This document shows positions 1 to 10,603 of a stretch of 64,000 nucleotides of DNA, in pieces. Under the pieces are notes generated by a model. The model saw only the letters and a list, made by a program, of their open reading frames with translations, was not told where the DNA came from and did not search any database. The stretch's first letter is position 1. Each line of letters starts with the position of its first letter. Made by a program: the position numbers and the translations under genes. Origin of the DNA: Diplonema papillatum (Eukaryota > Euglenozoa > Diplonemea > Diplonemida > Diplonemidae); the NCBI GenBank assembly GCA_030068145.1, contig JAPJBO010000212.1, positions 124,001 to 188,000 on the forward strand, in the 5' to 3' direction.

Positions 1-160
1 TGAAACTGCATCGAAGTGCCTGCCGCTGTTTATCAGTGAATCACAGTCCACCACGGTCTATCAGGTCCATCTCTAGTCCCTAGAACTGCATCGAATTGCC
101 CGGTGCTGTATTCTTCGGTCTATCACAGTCTATCAAGAGGGGATGGACCGGCTCACTGTG
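1..160 (-). repeat. Interspersed repeat G, inverted copy
   Basis: This segment is the reverse complement of 26385-26560, with most bases matching. Shared landmarks are the block reading GAATTGCCCGGTGCTGTATT and the flanking TCTATCA / GGTCCATC words. Shorter relatives lie at 4313-4440 and 24538-24597. No coding potential is apparent. The two best copies face each other across 26 kb, so they could recombine or cross-map in an assembly. Confidence 0.8.
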
Positions 161-780
161 CCTCGCGGGTACCCCACTTTTTTTCTGGAAATTTTTTTTT
201 GGCCATTTCCAAAAAGACACAAGGTTTTGACCCTGCATGTTATACCTATCAAATAGGAACTACACACGTGCGCACAAACAAATTCTGCGCCCCTGTCAAC
301 CTCGCGAATCTCCTCCTGAGCGTTCTCTTCAGAGTATACAAGGCATGGATACGACAAGAAAATATGTTAGGCTTTTCGTGACGTGAAGTGCACAATTGAA
401 GCTTCGACGCCAGGTACAAAGTCCCAAAGAAAAAAGACGTGACCTGCGAAGACTTCGCGAGCAGCGCCCGATCCCGCTCAGCAAGCTCGACTTCCCTGTC
501 ACGGAGGGCCGCCGTCTTCTCCCACACCCTTCCGTCCGTAAGAATGGAAGGGTGGCGGGTCGCTTGGCGGAGAGATAGGACACTTCGCGTTCATCCTGCC
601 GCACAGAAAGCCCCTAACCAGCCGTTTTTAGCTATTATGAGTTGAAGAAGCACCCTCCAGCGCCAACCAAAAAATTGCCACTGCAATTTTGTGTACCAGC
701 TGAAACGGCTCATGCAGAGGTAGACCCTGACCATCCTCTGTCGTAGAGGGGCGGATCTCCGTGTGACCCCGCAGGGGTTC
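161..780. other. Gene-free stretch with a short shared repeat
   Basis: I see no supportable gene. The part at about 170-270 (CCCCACTTTTTTT through ACACACGTGCGCACAAACAAA) resembles 21913-22030, so it is probably a piece of a dispersed repeat. The open frames here are short and lack protein-like composition. Confidence 0.5.
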
Positions 781-840
781 GACGACGGTCACCCGAGGAC
801 TTCAACATTCCGGAGGTTCCAAGCGAAGTTTTTGCTTTTG
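781..840 (+). promoter_or_regulatory. Degenerate copy of the TATA-spaced module N
   Basis: The order GGTCACCCGAGGACT, then CATTCCGGAGGTTCC, then AAGCGAAGTT follows the module seen better at 10552-10603, 45968-46030, 53250-53300 and 59543-59600 (minus). Here the TATA-like word has decayed to TTCAACA, so it is probably inactive. Confidence 0.35.
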
Positions 841-1672
841 CAAAATGAACCTTTTCCCCCTGCCATCCGACTTTTCTGCACTCTGTTTGCTGCTTTTCCG
901 CACGGTCCTACTTTTCCACATTCCCGACCTTTGGAGTTTCTGGGTGACACTGAAGACGTTTTCAGCTGTGAAAACAACTACAAGCTGACAGGAAACCGCC
1001 AGAGATTATGCCATGAAAAGTAAGAGCAATTGTGCCACCTGCTTCGCTTGGCACACTTTCTTACTTTTACGTGACGTTTTGCAGTTGCGTCATTCTTTTG
1101 GCCTCGAGTACGCCGCTGCGACCCGTCCTTCAGTGTGGCCGTCGGCCGCGATTGGCACAAGAAAGCTACTCGTGCAGAAAACTACCATTTTTCTCGAGAA
1201 TAAAAGGCTATTTTGCTGTTGAACGCGCGCGCCCGACACCAAAACCCAGTTTACCTGTCTTTCGTGTGCTCACATTATATTTCCTCCCTTGGGATTACGC
1301 CCTACCATTTTGAGGTCGCCTCTAGGACGGCCCTGGTAGGTGGCCCTCAGGTCAGGAAAACAATTCTGAGGTACGGAATGGGCTATTTTGAGCTCGATCT
1401 TTCCAATGCCGCCGTTCTTTGGACCTGAGGATGCACCTCATGCCTTCCATCGCCAGATCTGAAAATTTCTCATTTTTACATTCTGGAGAAAACGGAAGAG
1501 GGGGGTACGGAAAACGTTCTAAAAGAGCTTAAACAGAAGGATTGGGCACATCGCTTTCCAAAGAAGCAAACGACGGTCCAAAAGACTGACACAATGATCC
1601 ATATATACCAGGACAAGCAAACTAAAAGTTGTCCACGGCACCCACCGTTGTCAGGAAGATGGTACTGATTTC
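841..1672. other. Gene-free stretch with a retroposon fragment
   Basis: No gene is supportable. About 1195-1295 resembles the middle of the retroposon at 15495-15712 (GTTGAACGC, CCCAGTTTACCTGT, TTTCCTCC), without a clear 3' tail. The rest shows only weak internal similarity to 2150-2490. Confidence 0.45.
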
Positions 1673-2070
1673 CTAGCACTTGTAAGCGTACTCCTTCTTG
1701 AAGTTGTGAGCGAAATCTTGTAGCGGCAGAGTTTTTTGCGGCCGCAGCAGCTTAACCTTTCCCTTGACAGCATACTCGAGTTGGAAGAACGTCGCTTATT
1801 TTGGTCACGTTCGGCAGGTTCTAAGAAAAGAGCCTTGAGGCCATTGCACTGTTTGCAATTTCCAGCCGCGCAAGCGTGCTCCTCGGCCTCGCGGGTTGAC
1901 CGAGTAGGGCTCGTGTAGTGTTTGCACATGGGAGAAGTGCCGTCTGTCGCCAGCTTCATCTGGCAAGCGAGGTGCCACCGGCAGTGGCCCACCAAGGGGT
2001 CGATGGAATCCTTTTTATATTCACGGGTCTGAGACGCATGAACGCAGATGAAGAAACCTCGACCTTCGTC
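1673..2070 (-). pseudogene. Frameshifted, Cys/His-containing coding remnant
   Basis: On the minus strand a frame opens at about 2070 and runs for about 92 codons with protein-like composition. Peptide landmarks are DEGRGFFICVHASQTREYKK, GHCRWHLACQM and the Cys pair NCKQCNG. Near 1790-1800 the sensible reading moves to another frame, in which FFQLEYAVKGKVKL and FAHNFKKEYAYKC end at a TAG (1673-1675). A C/H-rich region followed by a basic aromatic region is what a transposase or zinc-binding protein relic could look like. I do not recognise the family. A 2070 boundary just after an AG could mean an exon start. The call as a broken gene rests on the frame change. Confidence 0.35.
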
Positions 2071-2149
2071 TCACAAAGTGGAGGTCATTCACCTTCATAT
2101 TGATACCACACAACTTAGGTCGGTGCCTTGGACTTTCACTGGGTTCACT

Positions 2150-2490
2150 GCGTTTTGAGGAGCGTCTGAGACCACACCCCCTCATATTTGTTGTGCCTCA
2201 AATGGTTAAAGCAGAAAGATTTACGCCCAATCTCCCAAATGCCTCCAGAGTTGATCAAGCAGGTTGACATACGCACTGATTAAACCCAGGGCCAATTTGG
2301 CAGTTCTGGTCGCACCTTGTATTCTCACTGATTTCGCCGTTTTCACTGTTTTCCGGGGGGGGTGCTGGAATCACACCCCTCGCACTTTTGTGATTCCAAT
2401 GGCTTAAACAGAAGGTTTCGCGCTCGCTCTTTCAAATGCATCCGGAGTTGATCACAATTGTTGGCCCACGTGCCAGTGTATGCCCAGTAC
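2150..2490 (+). repeat. Diverged direct duplication
   Basis: Two related units of about 130 bp lie head to tail (about 2165-2265 and 2360-2460). Both contain a CACACCCC word, an AAATGG/CAATGG TTAAA.CAGAA block and an ATGC.TCC.GAGTTGATCA block. A weaker relative may lie at 1311-1440. No function is apparent. Confidence 0.5.
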
Positions 2491-2690
2491 AAGGTCGACA
2501 CTTTAGTACTAACAATCTTGTGGGTTGCCCTTCAATGTATTGTGCAGGCTAAAAAGACGTAGACAGCGTGTTTTGGTGGTTGATCAGAATTCCTTACCTG
2601 AATACACACAGGGTAAATACAAGTGGGAAAACGATCAACCGGAAAACGAAGCGCCTGTCTTTTTTGGTCGGCTCTGCCCTGTGGCTGACG
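2490..2690 (+). repeat. Interspersed repeat F, copy 1
   Basis: The segment begins near CTAACAATCTTGTGGGTTGC and includes AGACGTAGACAGCGTG and GTGGGAAAACGATCAACC. Reverse-complement copies lie at 17685-17850 and 24117-24262. The leading GGGTTGCCCTTCAATGTGTT-type word also occurs at about 63225 and 63817. It is non-coding and probably a transposable-element fragment. Confidence 0.75.
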
Positions 2691-3599
2691 TCTCGACGAG
2701 CTTATGTTCAGCGCAAGCGCCAAGCCCCAAGGTGCGCCACGCCTTGATGCTTTAGTTTGGGAAATCGGTAGCCACTTGACCCGTAGGCCTGTGGCTCTGC
2801 AGTACCGCCGAACACGTGAAGCTTGGCTCCCGCGTAGCAAGCTTTTACCCTTATGCTCTACGCGATATTTCTGTTCCCGCTGAGCTTGCCTTAGGACACC
2901 TGCGTTAATGTGCATCAGATGTGCCGCCCCAGCCAAACTCCCCACCTGACTGGTGTCTCCAAACGAGGATTCGCGAGCCGAAGCCCGTTTGTCGCTGGAA
3001 ACGGATAAGCTACGGATCCGAAGACCCTAACCCCACAAGGGAGCAGCTGCCGTCTTCCCATCATTGGATATGTAAAGCGACAACAAGAGTATTAGCATGG
3101 TACCTGGCTAAGGCTGGCTTGTTCAAAAAAAAAAAAAACGCCGTCACAGGCAACTGACTGCGCGACAATCGCCGGAAACACAAAAAACAACTCAATGAAC
3201 GCCGCCACAGGCAACTGACTGAGAGAATATCGTCGGAAACACGAAAAACCAATCTGTACGTCCCACGGGATCGTCGGAAACACAAAAAAATGAACAGAAA
3301 AATTGGGACGGCAGCAAAAAGCGCCGTCTGGACTACACGGGTTAAACTGTTTGAAGCAGGGCCTAACTGACGTTAGAACTGTGCTTTGATTCGGTTTCAA
3401 CAAAACCAAAAAAACCCCATTCTTTCAATGCTGGACTTCCCCACCATGACGCTATGGCAGCCAAGAAAAAACCCGCACCGTATCAAGACGCAAGGCGAAC
3501 TCACCCGCCAGCCAGAACGCTCTTCCCCCTCGACAGTACCGCCTGAACACAAAACTCAGATTAACCCCTCGGGTACCAGACTCATGTCGCTGTCCTGTC
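2691..3599. other. Gene-free stretch with two small repeats
   Basis: No gene is supportable. About 2961-3052 matches 48952-49046 (AAACGAGGATTCG, CTACGGATCCGAAGAC, GAGCAGCTG). About 3134-3288 holds a two-copy direct repeat (CACAGGCAACTGACTG ... CGGAAACAC). The end of that repeat (CTGTACGTCCCACGGGATCG) recurs inside intron 2 of the channel gene at about 44041. Confidence 0.5.
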
Positions 3600-4072
3600 T
3601 GCAGACACTCAGGTTCCGCGCTGATGATGGTCCGCGCCATATGTGTCCGTGGCTTACTTGACCGAAACCCGGCGCCGACGAGACCAGTGCGGTGTTGAGA
3701 ACATATCCATTTCAAGCACGTTCTTGCAAAGCCACCCTCGGCTACCGGAAAAAGAAAGTCAGTCACAAGTAGGGTGGCCGCCCTGAGATTGCTCAGACAC
3801 GGTGGTAGGATTCCCCCCCCCCCCCCCCCCCCAGACGCCTCCTCCCCGTGACGGATTCGCCTGTGCTCAAGTAGTACGGCTGGTCCTGGCTGTGACGAGC
3901 TACGAACAGCCGCCTGACAAACCAGACTCACACCGCAGTCCTGTCAGCAGACACTCAGGTTCCACGCTGATGATGGTCCGCCTTATGTGTCCGTGGCTTA
4001 AAGGACCGAAACACGGCGCAGACGGGACCAGTGCGGTGTTGAGCACATACCCATTCCAAGCACGTTCTTGCA
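3600..4072 (+). repeat. Direct duplication of about 130 bp, units 350 bp apart
   Basis: Units at about 3600-3730 and 3948-4072 share CACTCAGGTTCC, GCTGATGATGGTCCG, TGTGTCCGTGGCTTA and CAAGCACGTTCTTGCAA. The last word also occurs at about 8468. A poly(C) run (about 3810-3831) lies between the units. No coding role is visible. Confidence 0.75.
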
Positions 4073-4312
4073 ATCCCCCCCCCCCAGGCGTGACTACCCA
4101 CCCTCCCAGGGAGTCAACCGAGCAAATCCAATTGGACTGTGATGTATCATGTTTCGCCTCTTCCTCTGCTCGTCTTGATCGTCACGTTCAGGCGCGCGTT
4201 TGGCGCTTCGCTTCTCCTTCGATTGCTCGTCCAGGTTCATCGGTTGCGCGTCGATAGTTGCTTCCTTACGGCGCTCTGGCGATGGCCGGGTTGTCGTTGG
4301 TGCTTCTTCTTC

Positions 4313-4440
4313 GTAATAGACTGAAGAATACAGCTCCAGGCAATTCGATGCAGCTCTAGGGGATGGGAATGGACCTGGTAGACCGTGGATCACTGTCAAA
4401 AACAGCGGCAGGCAGTTCGATGAGAGATAGGGATGGAACA
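4313..4440 (+). repeat. Interspersed repeat G, shorter copy
   Basis: This segment is similar to 26385-26560 (GAAGAATACAGCTCCAGGC, ATGCAGCTCTAGGGGATGGG, GGACCTGGTAGACCGTGG). It is non-coding and one of at least four G copies in the window. Confidence 0.7.
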
Positions 4441-5240
4441 AGCCCCCCGGAGGAGGAGAGATGGTTGATAGTCTGCGGCGGGAACGCGTGTACTCTCAAT
4501 CTCATCAACGGATGGTGAGAGCAATATCTCAGCTGAAGCTCGAAGCCTATCTGTATGGGTTTGCAGCAAAGACGTTCCTGCACACGCGATCTGCGAGTGC
4601 AACCTACAACGTTATACCCGAGTCTTCCGTGTGCCCGCAGCCCACCATCGAGGAAGAACGCCTCCTGTACTCCAGCTCGTCTCTCTTTCTCTCTGTTTTT
4701 TGTCTACGACTTCTTTCCCTTCGTTTGCGAAGCTCTTGATCTCTCTCTCTCTCTCTCTCCCTCTCTCACGAACAAAACTACGCATCTCTTTCTCGGGAAG
4801 GTCAGCGCAGTAGCGGCAACCATGCGAACACATGCGGGGTGGGTAGGAGAGGCGCCCAGCCGCCCCGGATCTAGCCTGGCCCACACCTTCGACTGGGCTT
4901 GATGCGTTGTCCACAGTGCACGCCCGCGTTTTTCATGTAGAGAAATCAGGCTGAAACGCTGAGCTGGGAACTTTCGCGCCTAACACACCCTGCCCGGTGC
5001 TCAGCGAGCCGACCATCGTCGTGGGGATCATTTCGGCTGACGGGAAATCGGCAGTTTGGTCCATAACCAAGGACCTTCGGCGGCCTCGCCGTTGCAGATT
5101 CGAACAAATGGCCGTAGGTTGGTACGATTTTGCACGTAGCGACAGCGTAGCCCGTGGTGACCACCATCAGCAGCAGTAGCGCTGCAAAGCTGCGCTAAGT
5201 TCTCATTGTTTCTACAGCAGGACAGTGGGCAACACGTTTT
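4441..5240. other. Gene-free stretch with a (CT)n run
   Basis: No gene is supportable. A CT-rich run lies at about 4737-4770, related in style to those at 55195-55215 and 55798-55828. The open frames look random. Confidence 0.45.
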
Positions 5241-5300
5241 GTGTCCCTTATATCTCAACGGGATTGCCTTGCCCCAGGCAATCCCGTTGATATAGCGGAT
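5241..5300. repeat. Foldback palindrome, diverged copy
   Basis: Left arm 5251-5269 (TATCTCAACGGGATTGCCT) pairs with right arm 5276-5294 (AGGCAATCCCGTTGATATA), with a two-base interruption and a 6-base centre. It is a diverged version of the longer palindrome at 7519-7594, with the same GGGATTGCCTTG core, so the two belong to one foldback family. Confidence 0.75.
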
Positions 5301-5582
5301 CGAAATTTCACGTGCTGGGATGTAGGGATTGCCACCATATTGTTTTTTTTGTTGATTCCGAGCCTGTCACTTGCCGCCACGAACGGTTTGCACCCCGAAC
5401 GTTCTGAGGGTCGAGAAACGAAAACCTGGCGTCGTCGTGCCAATAGCTGCAACAAGAGCCCGGAGCGAAGAGCAGAAAAAATCTGAGATCTCCCGTCAGC
5501 CGAATAGCGCCCGACAACCACATATATGTGCGCGAAGGACCTGTCATGTATCTTTTACATGGCAGGTTCCAACGCTGCCTAC

Positions 5583-5838
5583 TTCTTTTTTATACATAAA
5601 GCGCCAGCTTGGAAGGAAACGCTCGACGAAGCCGCCAGACAAAGAAGCGAAGGGATCCCAAAATTTCCGAACCATGTGTTGAACGGACGTGAAGTCATGC
5701 GGGTCTACCCCTACACTACAAGCCACACACACACAGCAGAGAAAAAGTCCTGAGTTAGAAAAGCAACACACAGTGGTGTAAGCGAAGAACAAATCCCTCC
5801 CATTCGGAGTCAAAGCAGCTACGTCGAGTATTTTGGTA
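5583..5838 (-). mobile_element. Retroposon E, copy 1, with A-rich 3' end
   Basis: On the minus strand the unit ends in a GCGCTTTATGTATAAAAAAG-type A-rich tail. The body matches 9900-10200 and 18730-19020 (landmarks AGCAGCTACGTCGAGTATTT on the plus strand, ATGCGGGTCTACCCCTACAC, GGTGTAAGCGAAGAACA). The last 45 bp also resemble the tail of retroposon C (for example 15660-15712). An A-rich 3' end and dispersed copies indicate a non-LTR-type retroposon. No intact protein frame is present. Confidence 0.6.
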
Positions 5839-7304
5839 CTGACATGTCCACGGCGTGGTACGTTGACAACAACACAGTATTGGAGGAACATCACAGTTTA
5901 TCAGGGTAAAAGGTACCGTAGACTCATCACCTCGCGGCCGGGTGATGCGAACAACTACGCAAACTCAGCGCCGCCGGGAAACCGAGGCTTTTACCCTGAG
6001 CGCCGTCGTTCCAAAGAAAGGAGAAAAAAAACGCATTGTGATGGTGGAAAAAGAACAGAGTAGACCATAGGCTTCGCCCCATGGTCGAAGGGATGGTGCC
6101 TCAGCGGGCCTCGCAGTACTGCCGAATTTTATACGTGTTTTGTGCGGGGATACACCGCATTTCCTCTCTTTGCATGTTTGAGTCGTCGTGAGAGTGCACA
6201 CTCCCCACACGCGCAGGGCCATCCGAGCGATTTTATCCCCGTTCTTAGCGTCCTTGGCATGCACGACTTTCCCTAGCCAGCAGTCTCATTCAAAGGCGCC
6301 TTCGCCTTTTTTCCACCTTCATTGGCATGGATGTTGCTTTCTTTCACAGAGAGACATGCAGTCCGATTGATCTCAAACACAGACTCCGGGCAGGACACTT
6401 TACTCGTGACTGGTTCTATGAGTTGGCGCTTTCTATCGTATCGTACAATCTTGCGGGTTGTCCTACCTTGTTTTGGGATGGCCCAATAGATAGACAGCGT
6501 GTTCTAGAGGTGGGCATGATGGATACGAAGCCGGATAAAAAATAAGAGGGGCGGTATGAACCGACAATGAGCTAAAAAAAAAGAAGAAAAAAAAGGTGAC
6601 GTTACGGATAAATTGGCCGATTTTTTCCATCTGCATGAGCCCCGCGTGCTCGTGCACCGTATCCTTTTTTACACTCTGCTCAACGACGCCTTTTCTTTTC
6701 GGGAGGGCAAAGAAGGAAGGGAGGGGTAATATTGCATCGTCCTGCGTAAAGTCATCTGCACCATGATCGACGGAATTCGCTCTCTAAGTACGGAGTCAAG
6801 TCTCGTCTGTATACGCGATGCGGTTTACCGAAGCCATCGAGCGCCACGGCCAGGGATGGATACGTTTACTCGCTGATCGATGCTACGGCAGTTCCGCAAA
6901 CCCACTATGCAGCCTGAGTTCAGCCCCGCGCATCTACGCTCACAAGGCAACCCATGATCACTTCGGTGTGAGGGATCAGTCCTGACCGAGCCTATTGCCT
7001 GCCGGGCGCCTGCTCCGTTGCGGTGTTTTGAAAACTTGGTAACTTTGTGCTCAGCGGTCCTACGAATCATGTTCCACGTCCTGTGATTCGTACTTTCAAA
7101 CTTAATCCATGAATCATGTCCTACCTCCTGTGATTCGTGTGGACTTTTAACAACCTTGTACCTTCCTACAGCAGGACAGGTTCTGCATCTGTTCATTGGG
7201 TAACTAATTTTGTTCCCGTTCTTCCCATTGAAAGAAACCAAGGACCTAGAAGACCCACCCTTCCTGTTGATCTTCCAGCACCAACCGCCAGGGCTTGGTC
7301 TGGT
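5839..7304. other. Gene-free stretch
   Basis: No gene is supportable. A short direct repeat (TCATGT.C.ACCTCCTGTGAT-type words) lies at about 7068-7145. A piece resembling repeat F (AGACAGCGTGTTCTAGAG) lies near 6450-6510. Otherwise I see nothing with structure. Confidence 0.4.
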
Positions 7305-7490
7305 CAGGCAGTCCAGGCTGGTCGGACTGTCTGGTCAGTCCAGGCTGTCTGGTCAGTCCGGGCTGGTTGGACTGACCGGTCTGGTCAGGCTGTCCAGGCT
7401 GTCCAGGCTGTCCAGGTGTCCAGGCTGTCCATGCTGTCTGGTCTGTCCAGGCTGGTCGGACTGACTGGTGGCCAGGTTCTGTGGTCAACA
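7305..7490 (+). repeat. Low-complexity CTGGTC/CCAGGCTG tandem tract
   Basis: Short irregular repeats of GGCTGGTCGGACTG, CTGGTCAGTCC and CTGTCCAGG fill this stretch. It reads open in several frames only because of the repetition, so I do not call a protein. Confidence 0.8.
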
Positions 7491-7518
7491 AATTTTGTTC
7501 CCTTATATCCCAACCAAC

Positions 7519-7594
7519 AAATTTTGTTCCCTTATATCCCAATGGGATTGCCTTGCCCAAGGCAATCCCATTGGGATATAAAGGAACAAAATTT
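7519..7594. mobile_element. Near-perfect palindromic foldback element
   Basis: Left arm 7519-7555 and right arm 7558-7594 are complementary over 37 bases with one mismatch-type difference around a 2-base centre (core GGGATTGCCTTG CC CAAGGCAATCCC). Part of the left arm (CAACAAATTTTGTTCCCTTA) also occurs directly upstream at about 7488, and a diverged unit lies at 5241-5300. This fits a small hairpin MITE. No flanking duplication could be fixed. Confidence 0.75.
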
Positions 7595-7619
7595 CAAGTG
7601 TTGGGATATAAGGGAATTA

Positions 7620-9031
7620 CACCAAAAAAAAAGAAAAACTCCCGAGCGCTTTGTTTCGCTTTGTGAGGAAACTGAACCGCCCAAGTAGAACCTTCTGATC
7701 ATGATTATTTGCTAATTTTTCCACCAGAAACTCGTCCAGGATTTGGGTTCAGGGTAGTGCGGTCATCGAAAGCTCTAGTTTCTCGTTCTTTCTTTCTCCT
7801 GCTCTCGCGGTGTACGGTTTCCCGTATCAGGCACCAGCTGAGTGCAGACGATCGCGAGTTCGTGGCTTCCACGACCACAGAGACCACATATTGTGTTTGA
7901 AGTTGGATTGCGTATCTGGATACGACCCAGCCGTGGTTTCGTGGACTGCCAAGGCTGCACTCTGTTTACGCGTTTTATACGTCCTCAGGCTTGTTGCTGT
8001 GTTGCTCCCACAAACTGGCACGCCCTGGTGAAGCTGGCAGCTCTCCCCGCTATAGCCGTCCCGAAGGAGGCCCCCTAGCGAAGTGCCAAATTGTATTGGA
8101 GACTGAAAAGACGAAAAGGACGAAAAAAGACGTCGTGTGAAGATCTGACCAGGCACCCTTAGGAACCCAATTCAATGCCGTGGCGAAGGGGCGCCGGCTG
8201 AGGAGCTTCCGAAGAACAACGGGAACGAACGGAACACTGGAGAAGTCGGATTGTACCACCTTATGCGAATCGTTCAACGTTCCAAAGGAAGGATGCCTAT
8301 CCTTTCTTGGTAGCTGCTGTTTTCTTTTCCTCTCGTAGCAGTATTGTACTGAAAGGAACGTTTCCGGAAACAAAGGCTGCACATAAGAAGGTGAACGAAA
8401 TCCAAACGTGCTACAGGGGCCCCCACGCCAGGCTGTGGCCATGGTTTAAAGGACCACGTACCTTTCCAAGCACGTTCTTGCACACACATACTTCAGCCTA
8501 ACCTAAACTAAGATTGCCTTCCCAAGAGAGGTTTATTCCCCGTACACGCGAAGATCAATAATTTGATGCCCTCTCGATTTCACCATCACTCATCATCAAT
8601 TGATGCTGGTCGCTCCGTTCCTCGTTTATCACTGCAAGACCCTACCACCGGAAATTGTTCTCCCTTCCCAACAAAGCTACGCATTTCTTCAGAGAAGACT
8701 CGATGTCAGCATCCATAATAATGGCATGAAAAGCAGCTTCAGCCCGAACATTAAGCTAAGACTTTCCCCCCGTGCTACGACTTTCGCTGGATCGCTACCC
8801 GGGATGTGATTAGCTCGCTGTGCTTCCCATCATCCTGGAGCTACCAGCAGTCAGTTTTGTTGCACGGGTTGTGTGTCGCCTTAGTGGTTGTTAGGGCCCG
8901 CGCAATATTCAAATACTCAAGGCAGCCCCTTCGCACTAGCTACCCAAGCCAGGGAGGGGAAAAATTGAATCGGATCAGGCGCGGGGCTGTGCTGCCAAGT
9001 AATCGAAAGCGTTCCTCGTCCCCGTTTCCGT
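7620..9031. other. Gene-free stretch with fragments of repeat A
   Basis: No gene is supportable. Pieces resembling repeat A occur at about 8340-8370 (GTACTGAAAGGAACGTTTCCGG) and 8600-8665 (CGTTTATCACTGCAAG). Repeat-like CAAGCACGTTCTTGCA occurs at about 8468, as in 3600-4072. Confidence 0.4.
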
Positions 9032-9287
9032 TTTCCACGCTTCCCGCAAGGAAGCGGCGTTCTCGGCGAGGAACCGGCTAAGTGCGGGACTAAGGAGAGT
9101 TCCGTACGTGCCAACGCCGTTTCCACGCTTCCCGCAAGGAAGCGGCGTTCCCTGAACCGGCTAAGTGCGGGACTAAGGAGAGTTCCGTACGTGCCAACGC
9201 CGTTTCCACGCTTCCCGCAAGGAAGCGGCGTTCCCTGAACCGGCTTAGTGCGGGACTAAGGAGAGTTCCGTGCGTGTCAACGCCGTG
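9032..9287 (+). repeat. Tandem repeat, three units of about 83-88 bp
   Basis: Units start at about 9032, 9120 and 9203. Each carries TTCCACGCTTCCCGCAAGGA, AACCGGCTAAGTGCGGGACT and GGAGAGTTCCG. Each unit contains a CTTCCCGCAAGGAAG hairpin-like core. It is not coding. Confidence 0.85.
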
Positions 9288-9899
9288 TGCAATCTGCTGC
9301 CATGCTGCGGCCTCTCGGAGCCGGATCGCCGAATCCAACTTTGTTGACCTGTTTTCACGGAAAATGGCGTCGTCGCGATTTTTGCGACGACGTTCCCGGC
9401 CCGCAGCACCTTTTCGAACTCTGCGAAGGAGGCCCCGTCTCCCAGCGCTCCGTCGCGATGCGAGGCGACGGAAGGGCAACGGACAAGCTCCGCCGCCGGC
9501 CTTCCTGGCGATACAAGCTCGCTAATCAGTTGGACCCATACGCGCTTGGCGACCGAGTGCTGCCAAGAGCAGGAGACAGGCCCCAAATGGACCCAAACTG
9601 CACGACCAGTTGCTCCCGAGCGCAGGTGACGGCCACATGGTTTCTGATGCCGCGGTTGATCGGTAGACATCGAGAGCAACGCTGGGCGCCTTCATCGGGC
9701 AGGGCAGAGTGTGCTGTCGGGCCAATCATCCTAGACGCAGTTTTAGTGTGCTCGCCCTCACCCCCTGCTCTCCCTCCCTTCCCTGTCCTCAAAGGGCGGC
9801 CGCGGCAGCAGCCGACGGCGTATGGCTCCTCAATTCTTCTCGCTCGCGCTCTCTGTTTCAAATTAATGTCGGCTTCTTCCGCTGCCTCTCGAGGTGGCT
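9288..9899. other. Open on both strands, no gene chosen
   Basis: Long overlapping open frames exist on the plus strand (to about 9982, running into a retroposon) and on the minus strand (about 9679 to 9090, running through the tandem repeat). Neither has a recognisable domain, and both pass into repeats at their ends. High GC alone can explain the openness. A gene fragment cannot be excluded. Confidence 0.3.
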
Positions 9900-10200
9900 T
9901 TTTTTTACATAAGCGCCAGCTTGAAAGGAAATGCTCGACGATGCTGCCCGACAAAGAACAGAAGGGATCCCAAGTGCTGTAACTACCGAACCACGTGTTG
10001 AACGGACGTGAGGTCATGCGGGTCTACCCCTACACGACAAATCACACAAACACAACAGGTCAAAGTCCTGAGTGAGAAAACAACACACGGTGGTGTAAGC
10101 GAAGAACAAATCAGATTGTGTTTGTATTGTATTTGCCCCTTACCTCTATATTTCCCCCCTTTCATTCGGAGTCGAAGCAGCTACGTCGAGTATTTCTTTT
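9900..10200 (-). mobile_element. Retroposon E, copy 2
   Basis: This is the best preserved copy together with 18730-19020. Read on the minus strand it ends in GGCGCTTATGTAAAAAAAA at about 9903-9921, an A-rich 3' end. The tail shares the GCTGG.GCTTAT.TAAAA pattern with retroposon C. No protein frame spans it. Confidence 0.65.
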
Positions 10201-10204
10201 TTTT

Positions 10205-10440
10205 TGTTTTAATAGTACATCTGTACTGACGGGAACATTTCCGGAACGGTTGCACATGAAAGAGAAACCGAAGCCGATGAAAAAGTGCTATTACAGGAAA
10301 CCCCCCCACAGAGGTTTATACCCTGTACACGCGAAGAACACCACACTTTTGACTTATCACCTTGGTCAGTTGATGCTGATTGTCCGTTGCTTCGTTTATC
10401 AGTGCAAGCCCAACTCCGGAAATGTTCCTTTTGTGCTTTT
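10205..10440 (+). repeat. Interspersed repeat A
   Basis: It starts with the small palindrome AGTACATCTGTACT and continues GACGGGAACATTTCCGGAA, GTTGCACATGAAAGAGAAA, GAGGTTTATACCC and CGTTTATCAGTGCAAGCCC. Pieces recur at 52407-52440, 52906-52975, 53301-53480 and 8600-8665, and as a diverged hairpin in channel intron 1 (43173-43214). A T tract of about 25 bases follows (10438-10462). Confidence 0.7.
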
Positions 10441-10551
10441 TTTTTTTTTTTTTTTTTTTTTTGAACAGGGGAATAGCTTGCTTTAGCAAACTCGGTCAGC
10501 GAAAAACAAAAAAGCAAATTCTGTTCACAAATTAGCCACCATAACGACGAA

Positions 10552-10603
10552 GGTCACCCGGAGACTTTAAAACCCCGGTGTTTCGAGCGAACCTCACTCT
10601 AAA
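10552..10603 (+). promoter_or_regulatory. TATA-spaced module N, copy
   Basis: GGTCACCCGGAGACTTTAAA is followed by ACCCCGG, then GAGCGAACCTCACTCTAAA. The TTTAAAA word lies about 29 bases ahead of CACTCT, as in the other copies. The spacing is like a TATA box to a start site. No gene follows, so it may be part of a retroelement. Confidence 0.45.

Noticed and set aside
9245..9982. Overlapping 144-codon (minus) and 231-codon (plus) frames
   Set aside because: Both run into repeats, lack domains, and are explained by high GC. A fragment of a real gene cannot be fully excluded.
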